Shown here: in pieces, positions 1 through 6,965 of the stretch
How positions within the stretch are numbered: position 1 is the stretch's first letter
How the letters are laid out: every line of letters starts with the position of its first letter
Assembly (NCBI GenBank): GCA_913062955.1
Contig: CAJXZP010000021.1
Span: 1 to 57,501, forward strand
Direction of reading: 5' to 3'
Length of the DNA stretch: 57,501 nucleotides
Source of the DNA: an uncultured Flavobacteriales bacterium
GTDB taxonomy: Bacteria > Bacteroidota > Bacteroidia > Flavobacteriales_G > Salibacteraceae
The notes under the pieces: model-generated
Told to the model about the DNA's origin: nothing
What the model saw: the letters and a program-made list of their open reading frames with translations, nothing else
The model's database searches: none
Program-made: the position numbers and the translations under genes

Positions 1-11
1 TGCTACGTTAT

Positions 12-578
12 TTAGGATGCTTTGAAAAAGTCCTGTTTTCTTTTTACAAATTCTCCTTTGTAAAAAAAGAGAAAGCGACCCATTTCTTTTTTCTGATCCC
101 CAAAATCAGGACCTAGTAATTCTTTTAAAAACAGCTTGGTTAATTTTGGACAATATCGCTTGTTGTAATACTGATGGTTCGCAATGAAAATAGGGGATTT
201 GGAATGATTTTGTAATTCCATCATTTCCATATCGTAATATTCAGCTACCACAACCAGGTCATAGTTATTATCCGAACAGTACTTTTGGCAAGATAATAAG
301 GAAATACATACACTGCTATGACACTTGGGTGCCCAGATGTAGACCACAGAGGTATCTGATTTTGAAATAAATTCCCTTAACTGTTTCCCATTAATGGCGT
401 ATATTTTCTGATCATTTTCACGGTCAGTGATTGTTTCTTGTGGGTTTACAAAAACCACCTGTTCTATTTCTTTTTCCGATAGTCTTTCATACCCCACATA
501 AAACCCAGGAGTTTCTGTAATTACTTTGCAGCTTGCTGCAAATAAAGAGATCAATAGTCCCAGTATTAGCTTATTCAT
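12..578 (-). CDS. Putative thioredoxin-like lipoprotein
   Basis: This encodes a 188-residue protein. It starts with a short hydrophobic segment ending in a lipobox (FAASC, Cys at about 17), so it is probably a membrane-anchored lipoprotein. The middle contains 'VVYIWAPKCHSSVC', a beta strand followed by a Cys-rich turn. This resembles a thioredoxin-fold strand and active-site region, but the two cysteines are four residues apart rather than two. Later segments ('YDLVVVAEYYD', 'PIFIANHQYY') fit the alternating pattern of that fold. The thioredoxin assignment is inference from pattern only. The redox role is unproven and no partner gene is adjacent. The downstream end of the gene lies 11 bases from the window edge. 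Confidence 0.7.
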   Translation of the reverse strand: MNKLILGLLISLFAASCKVITETPGFYVGYERLSEKEIEQVVFVNPQETITDRENDQKIYAINGKQLREFISKSDTSVVYIWAPKCHSSVCISLLSCQKYCSDNNYDLVVVAEYYDMEMMELQNHSKSPIFIANHQYYNKRYCPKLTKLFLKELLGPDFGDQKKEMGRFLFFYKGEFVKRKQDFFKAS

Positions 579-631
579 AGGTGCTCGTTTTAATTATTCT
601 TTTAATGTTAAAATTCTAACATATAAGGGGT

Positions 632-838
632 TTAATCCTCTATGTAGGCAAGTATATCACCAGGTTGGCAATTTAGAGCCTTGCAAATTTCATCCAGGGT
701 TGAGAACCGTATTGCTCTGGCTTTTCCCGATTTAAGAATAGAGAGATTTGCAGTAGTTATCCCAATCAACTCGGCCAACTCCTTACTTTTCATTTTTCTT
801 TTTGCTAGAACTACATCTAGATTTATTTCTATAGCCAC
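632..838 (-). CDS. Small Cro/C1-type (YozG-like) helix-turn-helix regulator
   Basis: This 68-residue protein is almost entirely one helix-turn-helix domain of the XRE/Cro-CI type. The pattern 'KSKELAELIGITTANLSILKSGKARAIRFSTLDEICKALNC' covers helices 2 to 4, with the recognition helix near 'TTANLSILK', and the protein ends 'QPGDILAYIED'. Size and sequence match the YozG-like regulators that usually sit beside DUF2975 membrane proteins. The DUF2975 gene is directly upstream with a 3-base gap, so the two are probably co-transcribed. Inverted repeats over the operon promoter at 1373-1418 are candidate binding sites for this protein; that link is inference. The regulated stimulus is unknown. Confidence 0.92.
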   Translation of the reverse strand: MAIEINLDVVLAKRKMKSKELAELIGITTANLSILKSGKARAIRFSTLDEICKALNCQPGDILAYIED

Positions 839-841
839 TGT

Positions 842-1339
842 CTAAATTGTTAATTCATTATCTTCTTTAATCCCTTTAGCTTCCAAAATTATCTTGCTTT
901 GAATGATAAAAAAAGCACCAATAATCATTAGAAAAAACGGTACCATCACTTCATAATCCAATTCAATTTTCAATTCATTCCTGAGCAAATGGCTCACCCA
1001 CAAAAAGAAGGACAGGAATAAGCTTAATATACCTGTTAGGGTAAATAGCATTCCAGATCGGTATAAATTAGTGGCCATTGTTGACGTAAACTGATTATTA
1101 TTCAATATGTTCCTTGCCACTTTTCTTAAATAGAATAAGCCAGTTATAAAAAGGAAGTAAATAAACACACTTACCACAACATCCATCCAAGATTCTGTAT
1201 TCCAGCTAGCCATATTCATGCTTCCCGTTTTCGTAGTCATCCCGCCCATAGAAAGACTGAGTGCCATACCGATTACAACGAAAACATTGCAATAAAAAAG
1301 AATATCGATTAGCACTTTAAATGGTGTATTGTTTCTCAT
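842..1339 (-). CDS. DUF2975 family membrane protein
   Basis: This 165-residue integral membrane protein has four predicted hydrophobic segments, at about 9-30, 52-71, 93-116 and 130-150. The hydrophobic layout, the 'FYLRKVARNILNNNQFT' segment between the second and third helices and the short C-terminal 'NELTI' tail match the DUF2975 family. These proteins are typically encoded with a small YozG-like HTH regulator, which is exactly what follows here. Function is unknown; a role in membrane sensing or in controlling the regulator is inference. Transcription probably starts just upstream from a Bacteroidota-type promoter at 1360-1389 that carries a palindrome. Confidence 0.9.
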   Translation of the reverse strand: MRNNTPFKVLIDILFYCNVFVVIGMALSLSMGGMTTKTGSMNMASWNTESWMDVVVSVFIYFLFITGLFYLRKVARNILNNNQFTSTMATNLYRSGMLFTLTGILSLFLSFFLWVSHLLRNELKIELDYEVMVPFFLMIIGAFFIIQSKIILEAKGIKEDNELTI

Positions 1340-1359
1340 ATGATCTTAATTTGATAAGG

Positions 1360-1389
1360 CAATTATAGTGTATTATTATTGTTTACCAA
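1360..1389 (-). promoter_or_regulatory. Predicted promoter of the DUF2975/HTH operon
   Basis: Read on the minus strand, TTG (1389-1387) and TATAATTG (1367-1360) are separated by 19 bases. This fits the Bacteroidota -33/-7 consensus TTG...TAnnTTTG with one mismatch. The -7 element ends 20 bases before the ATG at 1339, leaving a leader of roughly 12-15 bases. Confidence 0.55.
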
Positions 1390-1395
1390 TAATAA
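1373..1395. promoter_or_regulatory. Inverted repeat over the DUF2975/HTH promoter, candidate operator
   Basis: TTATTATTG and CAATAATAA form perfect 9-bp arms around a 5-base spacer. The site covers the -33 element and most of the space between -33 and -7 of the minus-strand promoter, which is where a repressor would act. Binding by the 632-838 HTH protein is inference. Confidence 0.5.
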
Positions 1396-1401
1396 ATTAC
1401 C

Positions 1402-1418
1402 ATAAAACAATGTTTTAT
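1402..1418. promoter_or_regulatory. Second palindrome upstream of the DUF2975/HTH operon
   Basis: ATAAAACA and TGTTTTAT are perfect 8-bp arms around a single central A. The site lies 6 bases beyond the first inverted repeat, upstream of the -33 element. It could be a second operator. AT-rich palindromes also arise by chance, so confidence is modest. Confidence 0.4.
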
Positions 1419-1707
1419 TTCTTCTACCCACATTAATTGAGTTTAGAAAAACGGGTTAAACAAAGGATCCCCTTTAGATAAATAGTAATCACCTTTTAAA
1501 CCACCATCACTTACAACGTATTTATAAAATTAACTCGAACCATATCCCCTTAAAAGCGAATAAAAAGATTCAAGCCATTCCTATTTCCGATGCTATTCCC
1601 TTTCGATTTAGAGGTAAAGAGGGAGGGATAGGGTAAAATATCGGCACAAGTTTTGGAACTATCGCATACTATTTTCCGTTATTTAGAGTTACAATAAAAC
1701 ATTACTT

Positions 1708-2508
1708 ATGAAATTACACGCACTCATAATCATACTGATCGCCAGTTTTTTAGAACTAGCGTTTACTGCCAATCCCACAGGTAATGAATATACAACCCTT
1801 AAAATTGCAGATTACTCGGCCTTTTCAAAAGGTGAGAAATTGGAATATTTAGCCCATTATGGTTTTATTCATGCAGGTAGAGCAACCGTTGAAGTTACCC
1901 GAGGAGCTCATTACATAAATGGGAATATGTGTACCAAAGTGGATGGCCGAGGGTTCAGTACAGGAACTTTCGATTTCTTTTATAAAGTGCGTGATTCTTA
2001 TGTTACTTATATGAATACCAAAACCCTACAGCCCTACCGTTTTGTACGGCATGTGGATGAAGGTGGGTTTGTTTTTGACCAAGAATATAATTTCGATCAT
2101 GCCAACCGTACGGTAACCACCGAAAAGAAAGATACGGTTCAGGTACCGGTAGGAATACAAGATTTAGTGAGTGCCTATTATTATGCCCGAAGTATCGATT
2201 TAGATCATTACAAAATTGGGGACATCCTTACGTTTAAAGCCTTTGTGGATGGAATAGTTGAACCTATTCGAATCCGATACATTGGGAAAGAAACCATTAA
2301 AATAAAATCCGGTACTTACCGTTGTTTTAAGTTCCAACCGGTAGTTCAATCCGGTAGAGTATTTAAAGATGAAGACGATTTGATCGTTTATATTTCAGAC
2401 GACAAAAACAAAATCCCGGTACTTATCGAGGCAAAAATTATTGTAGGCTCCGTTAAACTAGAGCTCATAAGCTATTCAGGTTTGAGCCATCCACTAGCCA
2501 AGAATTAA
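1708..2508 (+). CDS. DUF3108 domain protein, exported
   Basis: This 266-residue protein has an N-terminal signal peptide of about 20 residues ('LIIILIASFLELAFTA'). The mature part begins around 'FSKGEKLEYLAHYGFIHAGRATVEV' and carries the hallmarks of DUF3108: 'FKVDGRGFSTG'-like strands, 'FYKVRDSYVTYMNTKTLQPYRF' and 'RKDTVQVPVGIQDLVSAYYYAR'-like text, ending in a beta-rich 'IPVLIEAKIIVGSVKLELISY'. DUF3108 proteins are periplasmic or envelope proteins of unknown function, common in Bacteroidota and Proteobacteria. The gene converges on radA with a 6-base gap and no clear terminator between them. Confidence 0.88.
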   Translation: MKLHALIIILIASFLELAFTANPTGNEYTTLKIADYSAFSKGEKLEYLAHYGFIHAGRATVEVTRGAHYINGNMCTKVDGRGFSTGTFDFFYKVRDSYVTYMNTKTLQPYRFVRHVDEGGFVFDQEYNFDHANRTVTTEKKDTVQVPVGIQDLVSAYYYARSIDLDHYKIGDILTFKAFVDGIVEPIRIRYIGKETIKIKSGTYRCFKFQPVVQSGRVFKDEDDLIVYISDDKNKIPVLIEAKIIVGSVKLELISYSGLSHPLAKN

Positions 2509-2514
2509 CGGAGT

Positions 2515-3876
2515 CTATCCAAACAAGTTTTGAAAAACATCATCTACTTTCTTAACTAATACCACTTTAATGGAATACTCCTTTATATCTATCAGTTTAT
2601 TAAATGTAGAAACAAATATTCGATCAAAACCTAGTTTCTCTGCTTCTTGAATTCGTTGTTCAATCCTAGATACCGGTCTAATTTCACCCGATAATCCCAC
2701 TTCACCCGCAAAACAAACTTTTCCCGAAATAGACATGTTTTCGCTCGATGAAAGTATGGCACAAACAACGGCCAGATCAATAGATGGATCATCTACTTTT
2801 ATTCCTCCAGCCATATTCAAAAACACATCTTGGGTACCCAATCGGAAACCACACCGTTTTTCTAATACGGCCAACAACATATTTAATCTTCGTAAATCAA
2901 AACCGGTAGCCGACCTTTGAGGGGTGCCATAAACAGCCGTACTTACCAACGCTTGGGCTTCAATCAACATAGGCCTCAAGCCTTCCGTTATAGCCCCAAT
3001 GGCAATTCCACTTAAATGTTGATCATGGGTAGAAATCAAAATCTCTGAAGGGTTGGACACTTGTCGTAAACCATTTCCTTGCATTTCATAAATACCCAAT
3101 TCATTGGTGGAGCCAAACCTATTTTTAATACATCGAACCAAACGAAATAAATGATTACGATCCCCTTCAAATTGGAGTACGGTATCTACCATATGTTCCA
3201 AAACCTTCGGTCCTGCAATATTACCGTCTTTGGTAATATGTCCAATAATAAAAATCGGTACGCCTGTTTCTTTCGCGTATTTTATTAATTGACTCGTACA
3301 TTCTCGAATCTGACTCACACTACCAGCCGAAGCCTCGATCAATGGAGAGCTTAAAGTTTGAATGGAATCAATGACCACCATTTCTGGGGCTAACTCCTTA
3401 AAATGATTAAATAATATATCCAATGTATTATCGTTTACTACATAACATTGTTCATTTGTAATTCCAGTTCTATCGGCACGCATCTTAATTTGGGACGCAC
3501 TTTCCTCGCCCGAAACATACAAGACTTTTATTTTTAGGGAAAGGGCCAATTGCAACATTAAGGTGGATTTTCCAATACCTGGTTCACCGCCAATTAAAAT
3601 TACGGATCCTCGAACAACACCGCCACCTAAAACGCGATCCAATTCCTGGTCCACCAACTGAATCCGTGGCAAGTCCTCAAACTTCACATGTTGAATTGCA
3701 ATGGGTTTAGTCGTCTTCTTATCCGATAATTTCTCAGCAAAGCTTTTGGGTTCCGGTTTCGAAATTATTTCCTCCACCAAGGTATTCCATTCATTACATG
3801 AACCACATTTGCCCATCCATTGCGGGAAATTTGCCCCACAGCTCTGACATATAAATGCTTTTTTAATCTTTGCCAT
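2515..3876 (-). CDS. radA: DNA repair protein RadA
   Basis: RadA is a RecA-related ATPase that drives branch migration during recombinational repair. Translated from 3876 it is 453 residues, a normal length. It has an N-terminal four-cysteine zinc finger (C10, C13, C24, C27), a Walker A motif GGEPGIGKST near residues 96-105, the RadA-specific KNRFG motif near 255, and a C-terminal Lon-protease-like domain ('GGIKVDDPSIDLAVVCAILSS', 'FAGEVGLSGEIRPV'). An in-frame ATG at 3897 is unlikely to be the start, because it lies inside a good -7 promoter element (3895-3902). The ATG at 3876, giving MAKIKKAF, matches the family. Confidence 0.97.
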   Translation of the reverse strand: MAKIKKAFICQSCGANFPQWMGKCGSCNEWNTLVEEIISKPEPKSFAEKLSDKKTTKPIAIQHVKFEDLPRIQLVDQELDRVLGGGVVRGSVILIGGEPGIGKSTLMLQLALSLKIKVLYVSGEESASQIKMRADRTGITNEQCYVVNDNTLDILFNHFKELAPEMVVIDSIQTLSSPLIEASAGSVSQIRECTSQLIKYAKETGVPIFIIGHITKDGNIAGPKVLEHMVDTVLQFEGDRNHLFRLVRCIKNRFGSTNELGIYEMQGNGLRQVSNPSEILISTHDQHLSGIAIGAITEGLRPMLIEAQALVSTAVYGTPQRSATGFDLRRLNMLLAVLEKRCGFRLGTQDVFLNMAGGIKVDDPSIDLAVVCAILSSSENMSISGKVCFAGEVGLSGEIRPVSRIEQRIQEAEKLGFDRIFVSTFNKLIDIKEYSIKVVLVKKVDDVFQNLFG

Positions 3877-3894
3877 AATCTCGTATTGAAAATT

Positions 3895-3902
3895 CAAATG
3901 TA
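3895..3902 (-). promoter_or_regulatory. Predicted -7 element of radA
   Basis: On the minus strand this reads TACATTTG, an exact TAnnTTTG match. It ends 18 bases before the radA ATG at 3876. No clear -33 TTTG is seen. Confidence 0.5.
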
Positions 3903-3970
3903 AGGTTCTATCCGCTCATTCCTCTATTTAATTTGGGCATTCCCTTTACCTCCGAACATTAACGAATGGT

Positions 3971-4043
3971 AAAGGTCGGGCTATACGCGCTCGCTCTTTT
4001 TTTAAAAAAAGGAGCTCAAACAACGCTGCTATCCCTAATGCAA
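3971..4043. repeat. REP-like palindromic intergenic element
   Basis: A long imperfect palindrome fills most of the radA-rfaE2 gap. The core is GCTC, seven T, seven A, then GGAGC (3993-4015). Outside it lie GGTCGGGCTATACGCG on the left and CAACGCTGCTATCCCTAATG on the right, which are partly complementary (GGGCTAT facing ATCCCT). From memory, such 'GTCGGGCTAT ... TATCCCT' palindromes are dispersed in flavobacterial genomes, but only one copy is visible here. It may also act as a terminator for radA or neighbouring RNA. Confidence 0.5.
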
Positions 4044-4050
4044 AGAGAAT

Positions 4051-4569
4051 CTACGACTTATTTAATTCGATGATTTTGTTCTCGAGGGCAGTCGTTGAAA
4101 ACCCTTCCAAAAATGGGATCACCAATACTTCTCCGCCATTATCTAAAACAACTTCGCGACCTACGATATACTTTTTACTACTAGCATCAGATTCGTTGGG
4201 ATGGTAATCTCCCCCTTTAATCAATACCTTAGGTATTAGCGCTTCAATAAGATGAATTGGAGTCGTATTATCAAAAATAATTACGGCATCTACAAACTGC
4301 ATTGCCGCCAAAATAATAGCCCTGCTTTCTTCATCCTTAATGGGACGTGCAACCCCTTTGGCTAGTGTTTTTACCGAGGCATCAGAATTTACTCCAATTA
4401 CAAACTTGGTTCCTTTACGCGCTGCCTCTTCTAAATACGTAATATGTCCACGGTGAATCAAATCGAAAACGCCATTTGTAAACACCACCTTTTCATCGTA
4501 TTGCTTCCAAACACCCACTTGTGTTTGTAAGGGACCTAGAGTGAATACTTTAGACTGGATTGACTTCAC
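4051..4569 (-). CDS. rfaE2: D-glycero-beta-D-manno-heptose 1-phosphate adenylyltransferase (RfaE2-type)
   Basis: This 172-residue nucleotidyltransferase corresponds to the C-terminal half of E. coli HldE. It would convert heptose 1-phosphate plus ATP to ADP-heptose for LPS core or other surface sugars. The nucleotidyltransferase motif is 'TNGVFDLIHRGH' at residues 31-42. The usual Cys of TNGCFD is Val here, while the catalytic HxGH pattern (HRGH) is intact. 'PKVLIKGGDY' and 'GFSTTALENKI' are typical later motifs. The separate kinase half (RfaE1) is not in the window. The start is a GTG at 4569 inside the upstream flippase gene (20-base overlap), which implies translational coupling. Confidence 0.92.
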   Translation of the reverse strand: MKSIQSKVFTLGPLQTQVGVWKQYDEKVVFTNGVFDLIHRGHITYLEEAARKGTKFVIGVNSDASVKTLAKGVARPIKDEESRAIILAAMQFVDAVIIFDNTTPIHLIEALIPKVLIKGGDYHPNESDASSKKYIVGREVVLDNGGEVLVIPFLEGFSTTALENKIIELNKS

Positions 4570-5569
4570 CTTTGGCGTTCTTATGTTTATTATAAATAGG
4601 CATTAATAGCATGGACCCTGCTCCTAACACAATGATCAAGACCGTCTGAGCAATCCACATAATCCAACCCAATGCGCCACCCGCAGCTTCGCTGAAACCA
4701 TAAATGGCAAGAGCAGCTTGAATCGCCAAAGGATATGCGCCAATCCCACCATTGGTAAGCGCCATGGCAAGACCACCTAAGGTAAATGCCGTTAATGCAG
4801 CACTAAACGAAATAGTGGATGTTTCTTCTAAAGCAAAGAAATTAAGATACAGCATAAAGAAATACATAACCCATATAAAAGCAGTATGTACTAAAAACCA
4901 CCCTTTATTTTTCATAGTAAGAATAGATGTCACCCCAGAAATAACCCCTTTAACCAGGTTTTGCACTTTAATTAAAATGGCTATTTTCCAATCTATTTTA
5001 TACACTAAATACAACCCGACTACGCCCGAAACAACAGCCCCGAACATAAGAACCAATATAAATGTGCCCGATATATTCCCAAAATAATCAGAAAGTAAAT
5101 CATTGACAAAGTCACTTATGATATCATATTGAATAAGGACCGTAATGGTTATTGTGGTTAGCAAAATAATGGCATCGGCTAACCGCTCAGCGATTACCGT
5201 TCCAAATAATTTATCAAAAGGAATTTTATCATACCGATTCATAAATCCACAACGGGAGATTTCGCCTAAACGAGGAACGGCAAGATTCACAGAATACCCA
5301 ATCATCACCGCAAAGAAACTATTGGCAAAATCGGGCTTATAACCCAGAGGCTCAAGGGTGTATTTCCAACGGTATGCCCTACTAACATGACTTAATATAG
5401 CGGGAATCGCTGATAATAATACCCACCAGTAATTAGCTTGTTTAACGGCTTCCGCAATTTGATCCTTTTCATCCGCAGAAAGGGTACTAAAAAAGTACCA
5501 AACCAAATAAGCTCCTAATCCAAGAGGGAGGCCAATTTTCAATATGGATATCGCTATTTTCTTTATCAC
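4550..5569 (-). CDS. UPF0104 / lysylphosphatidylglycerol synthase TM-region family protein (flippase-like)
   Basis: This 339-residue polytopic membrane protein has about eight hydrophobic segments. 'HVSRAYRWKYTLEPLGYKPDFANSFFAVMIGYSVNLAVPRLGEISR' and 'TNGGIGAYPLAIQAAL' are the signatures of the LPG_synthase_TM/UPF0104 family, related to the flippase half of MprF. The substrate is unknown. It begins with GTG 5 bases after the panD stop and overlaps rfaE2 by 20 bases, so panD, this gene and rfaE2 form one transcription unit. A lipid- or polyprenol-linked substrate related to the heptose pathway is possible but is only inference. Confidence 0.88.
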   Translation of the reverse strand: MIKKIAISILKIGLPLGLGAYLVWYFFSTLSADEKDQIAEAVKQANYWWVLLSAIPAILSHVSRAYRWKYTLEPLGYKPDFANSFFAVMIGYSVNLAVPRLGEISRCGFMNRYDKIPFDKLFGTVIAERLADAIILLTTITITVLIQYDIISDFVNDLLSDYFGNISGTFILVLMFGAVVSGVVGLYLVYKIDWKIAILIKVQNLVKGVISGVTSILTMKNKGWFLVHTAFIWVMYFFMLYLNFFALEETSTISFSAALTAFTLGGLAMALTNGGIGAYPLAIQAALAIYGFSEAAGGALGWIMWIAQTVLIIVLGAGSMLLMPIYNKHKNAKGEVNPV

Positions 5570-5574
5570 AGATT

Positions 5575-5925
5575 TTATTTAAGCAAATTAGTTTTTTCGA
5601 TTGGAAAAACGATGGAAGGGGTAAATTTTTTGGCTTCTTCAAAATCCATGATTCCGTAAGAAATAATAATCACGATATCACCTACCGCAACCCTACGTGC
5701 AGCGGGTCCATTTAAGCAAATTCCTCCTGCTCCACGTTTCCCTTTAATAACGTAAGTCTCCAAGCGTTCTCCATTATTAATGTTCACAATTTGAACTTTT
5801 TCTCCTTCTATCATGTTGGCCGCATCCAGTAAATCTTCATCAATGGTAATACTGCCTATATAATTTAAATCCGCCTCGGTAACTCTTACTCGGTGAATTT
5901 TCGATTTAAAAACTTCGATCTGCAT
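5575..5925 (-). CDS. panD: Aspartate 1-decarboxylase proenzyme
   Basis: PanD makes beta-alanine from aspartate for pantothenate and CoA synthesis. The protein has 116 residues from the ATG at 5925. The self-cleavage site is Gly24-Ser25 ('YIGSITID'); Ser25 becomes the catalytic pyruvoyl group. '[19 protein letters not shown]' and '[24 protein letters not shown]' are the standard family motifs. A longer in-frame start at 5949 is excluded because it falls in the TAAATTTG -7 element. panC lies just upstream on the same strand with its own promoter, so two consecutive pantothenate steps are grouped. Confidence 0.97.
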   Translation of the reverse strand: MQIEVFKSKIHRVRVTEADLNYIGSITIDEDLLDAANMIEGEKVQIVNINNGERLETYVIKGKRGAGGICLNGPAARRVAVGDIVIIISYGIMDFEEAKKFTPSIVFPIEKTNLLK

Positions 5926-5946
5926 TCGTACTTCAAAAATTTTGCG

Positions 5947-5954
5947 CAAATTTA
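5947..5954 (-). promoter_or_regulatory. Predicted -7 element of panD
   Basis: The minus strand reads TAAATTTG (TAnnTTTG), ending 21 bases before the panD ATG. A TTTG at 5982-5979 is 24 bases further upstream, longer than the usual spacing. Confidence 0.45.
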
Positions 5955-6001
5955 CTATTAATCCATTACTAGGAAAGTCAAAAATAGCGGAAACAAAACG
6001 A

Positions 6002-6841
6002 CTAATAAAGGGCTATATTGTCTATTAATCGAATCCCTTCTAACTCCACGGCCATAAAGGCTCTGGCTTTATTATTCGTAGATTTCAAGGGTTGTAAATT
6101 TACTTCATCTACAATTTCGAAATACTCTAATTCCATAGCCGCATCCGTTTTGAAAGCTTTTTCTAAGGCTCGTTGAATTTCATTACCGTTGCTAAAGTTG
6201 AAATTATTCTTCACCCATTGTAATTGCTCGCTGATCAAAACGGCCTGTGTTAAACCCACATCGCTCAATCGTTTATTCCTGGAACTCATTGCCAAACCTG
6301 AATCCTCCCGCACAATGGCACATCTAACGATTTCAACCTTATAGTTTAGAACCCGCTCCATTTGTTCAATCACCGAAACTTGTTGAAAATCCTTCTCTCC
6401 AAAAAAGGCCTTTTGGGGTCTTATTTGATCAAAAAATCTTCCTACCACCTGAACAACTCCATCAAAATGCCCTGGCCGATGTTTTCCTTCCATTCTCAAG
6501 TCAATCCCTTTTAAATCCACTTTTGGACTCACCAGACCTTCCGGGTAGACTTCATCCACCTCTGGAATAAACACCACATCACATTGGTTTACTTCCAACA
6601 TTTGGATATCGACTTCTTCGTTTCGAGGATATTTCTTTAAATCCTCCACTTTATTGAACTGGGCCGGATTTACAAAAATAGAAGTAACAGAAATATCACA
6701 TAATTGATTGGATTTTTGTACCAAAGACATGTGTCCTTTATGCAGTGCACCCATGGTAGGAACAAACCCAATTGTCTTTCCGAATAGGTCCTTTTGATCG
6801 AGATATTTTCTTAAATCACTAAATGTTCTATAAACGAGCAT
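6002..6841 (-). CDS. panC: Pantoate--beta-alanine ligase (pantothenate synthetase)
   Basis: PanC joins pantoate and beta-alanine with ATP to make pantothenate. It has 279 residues, the usual size. '[15 protein letters not shown]' (HxGH motif, residues 34-37), '[20 protein letters not shown]', 'FFGEKDFQQ' and '[11 protein letters not shown]' (KMSKS-like loop, about 184) are all present. It sits upstream of panD on the same strand with a 76-base gap. It diverges from the glycogen-synthase-like gene at 6966, and the two promoters share an inverted repeat (6900-6919). Confidence 0.97.
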   Translation of the reverse strand: MLVYRTFSDLRKYLDQKDLFGKTIGFVPTMGALHKGHMSLVQKSNQLCDISVTSIFVNPAQFNKVEDLKKYPRNEEVDIQMLEVNQCDVVFIPEVDEVYPEGLVSPKVDLKGIDLRMEGKHRPGHFDGVVQVVGRFFDQIRPQKAFFGEKDFQQVSVIEQMERVLNYKVEIVRCAIVREDSGLAMSSRNKRLSDVGLTQAVLISEQLQWVKNNFNFSNGNEIQRALEKAFKTDAAMELEYFEIVDEVNLQPLKSTNNKARAFMAVELEGIRLIDNIALY

Positions 6842-6877
6842 TGTTAAACTACTTTAAATCATGCATTGAATGAAGCG

Positions 6878-6885
6878 CAAAGCTA
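6878..6885 (-). promoter_or_regulatory. Predicted -7 element of panC
   Basis: The minus strand reads TAGCTTTG, an exact TAnnTTTG match, 36 bases before the panC ATG. No clear -33 TTTG; the inverted repeat at 6900-6919 occupies that position. Confidence 0.45.
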
Positions 6886-6894
6886 TTTGAAAAC

Positions 6895-6925
6895 TTGATT
6901 AGCACTATAAAAAGTGCTACTTTTG
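6895..6925 (+). promoter_or_regulatory. Predicted promoter of the glycogen-synthase-like gene
   Basis: TTG (6895-6897) and TACTTTTG (6918-6925) are 20 bases apart, matching the Bacteroidota housekeeping promoter. The start codon is 40 bases downstream. Confidence 0.6.
6900..6919. promoter_or_regulatory. Inverted repeat shared by the divergent panC / GT5-like promoters, candidate operator
   Basis: TAGCACT (6900-6906) and AGTGCTA (6913-6919) are perfect 7-bp arms around ATAAAA. The repeat fills the space between -33 and -7 of the plus-strand promoter and lies in the -33 region of the panC promoter. One bound factor could therefore affect both genes. The factor is unknown. Confidence 0.45.
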
Positions 6926-6965
6926 TGCGAATTTTCAACTCAAGTTAGAAAGTTAAAACATTTTT

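Larger units (their letters stand above)
1340..1707. other. Gene-free region between the HTH operon and the DUF3108 gene
   Basis: This 368-base gap separates divergent genes. It holds the minus-strand promoter and the two palindromes listed separately. Near 1591-1637 there is an imperfect inverted repeat, with CTATTCCC on one side and GGGATAG on the other. I see no clear TAnnTTTG promoter for the plus-strand DUF3108 gene and no coding potential. Confidence 0.6.

Noticed and set aside
601-625. TGTTA-6-TAACA inverted repeat between the HTH gene and the lipoprotein gene
   Set aside because: Arms of 5 bp in AT-rich DNA are expected by chance, and no promoter element or T run is clearly associated.
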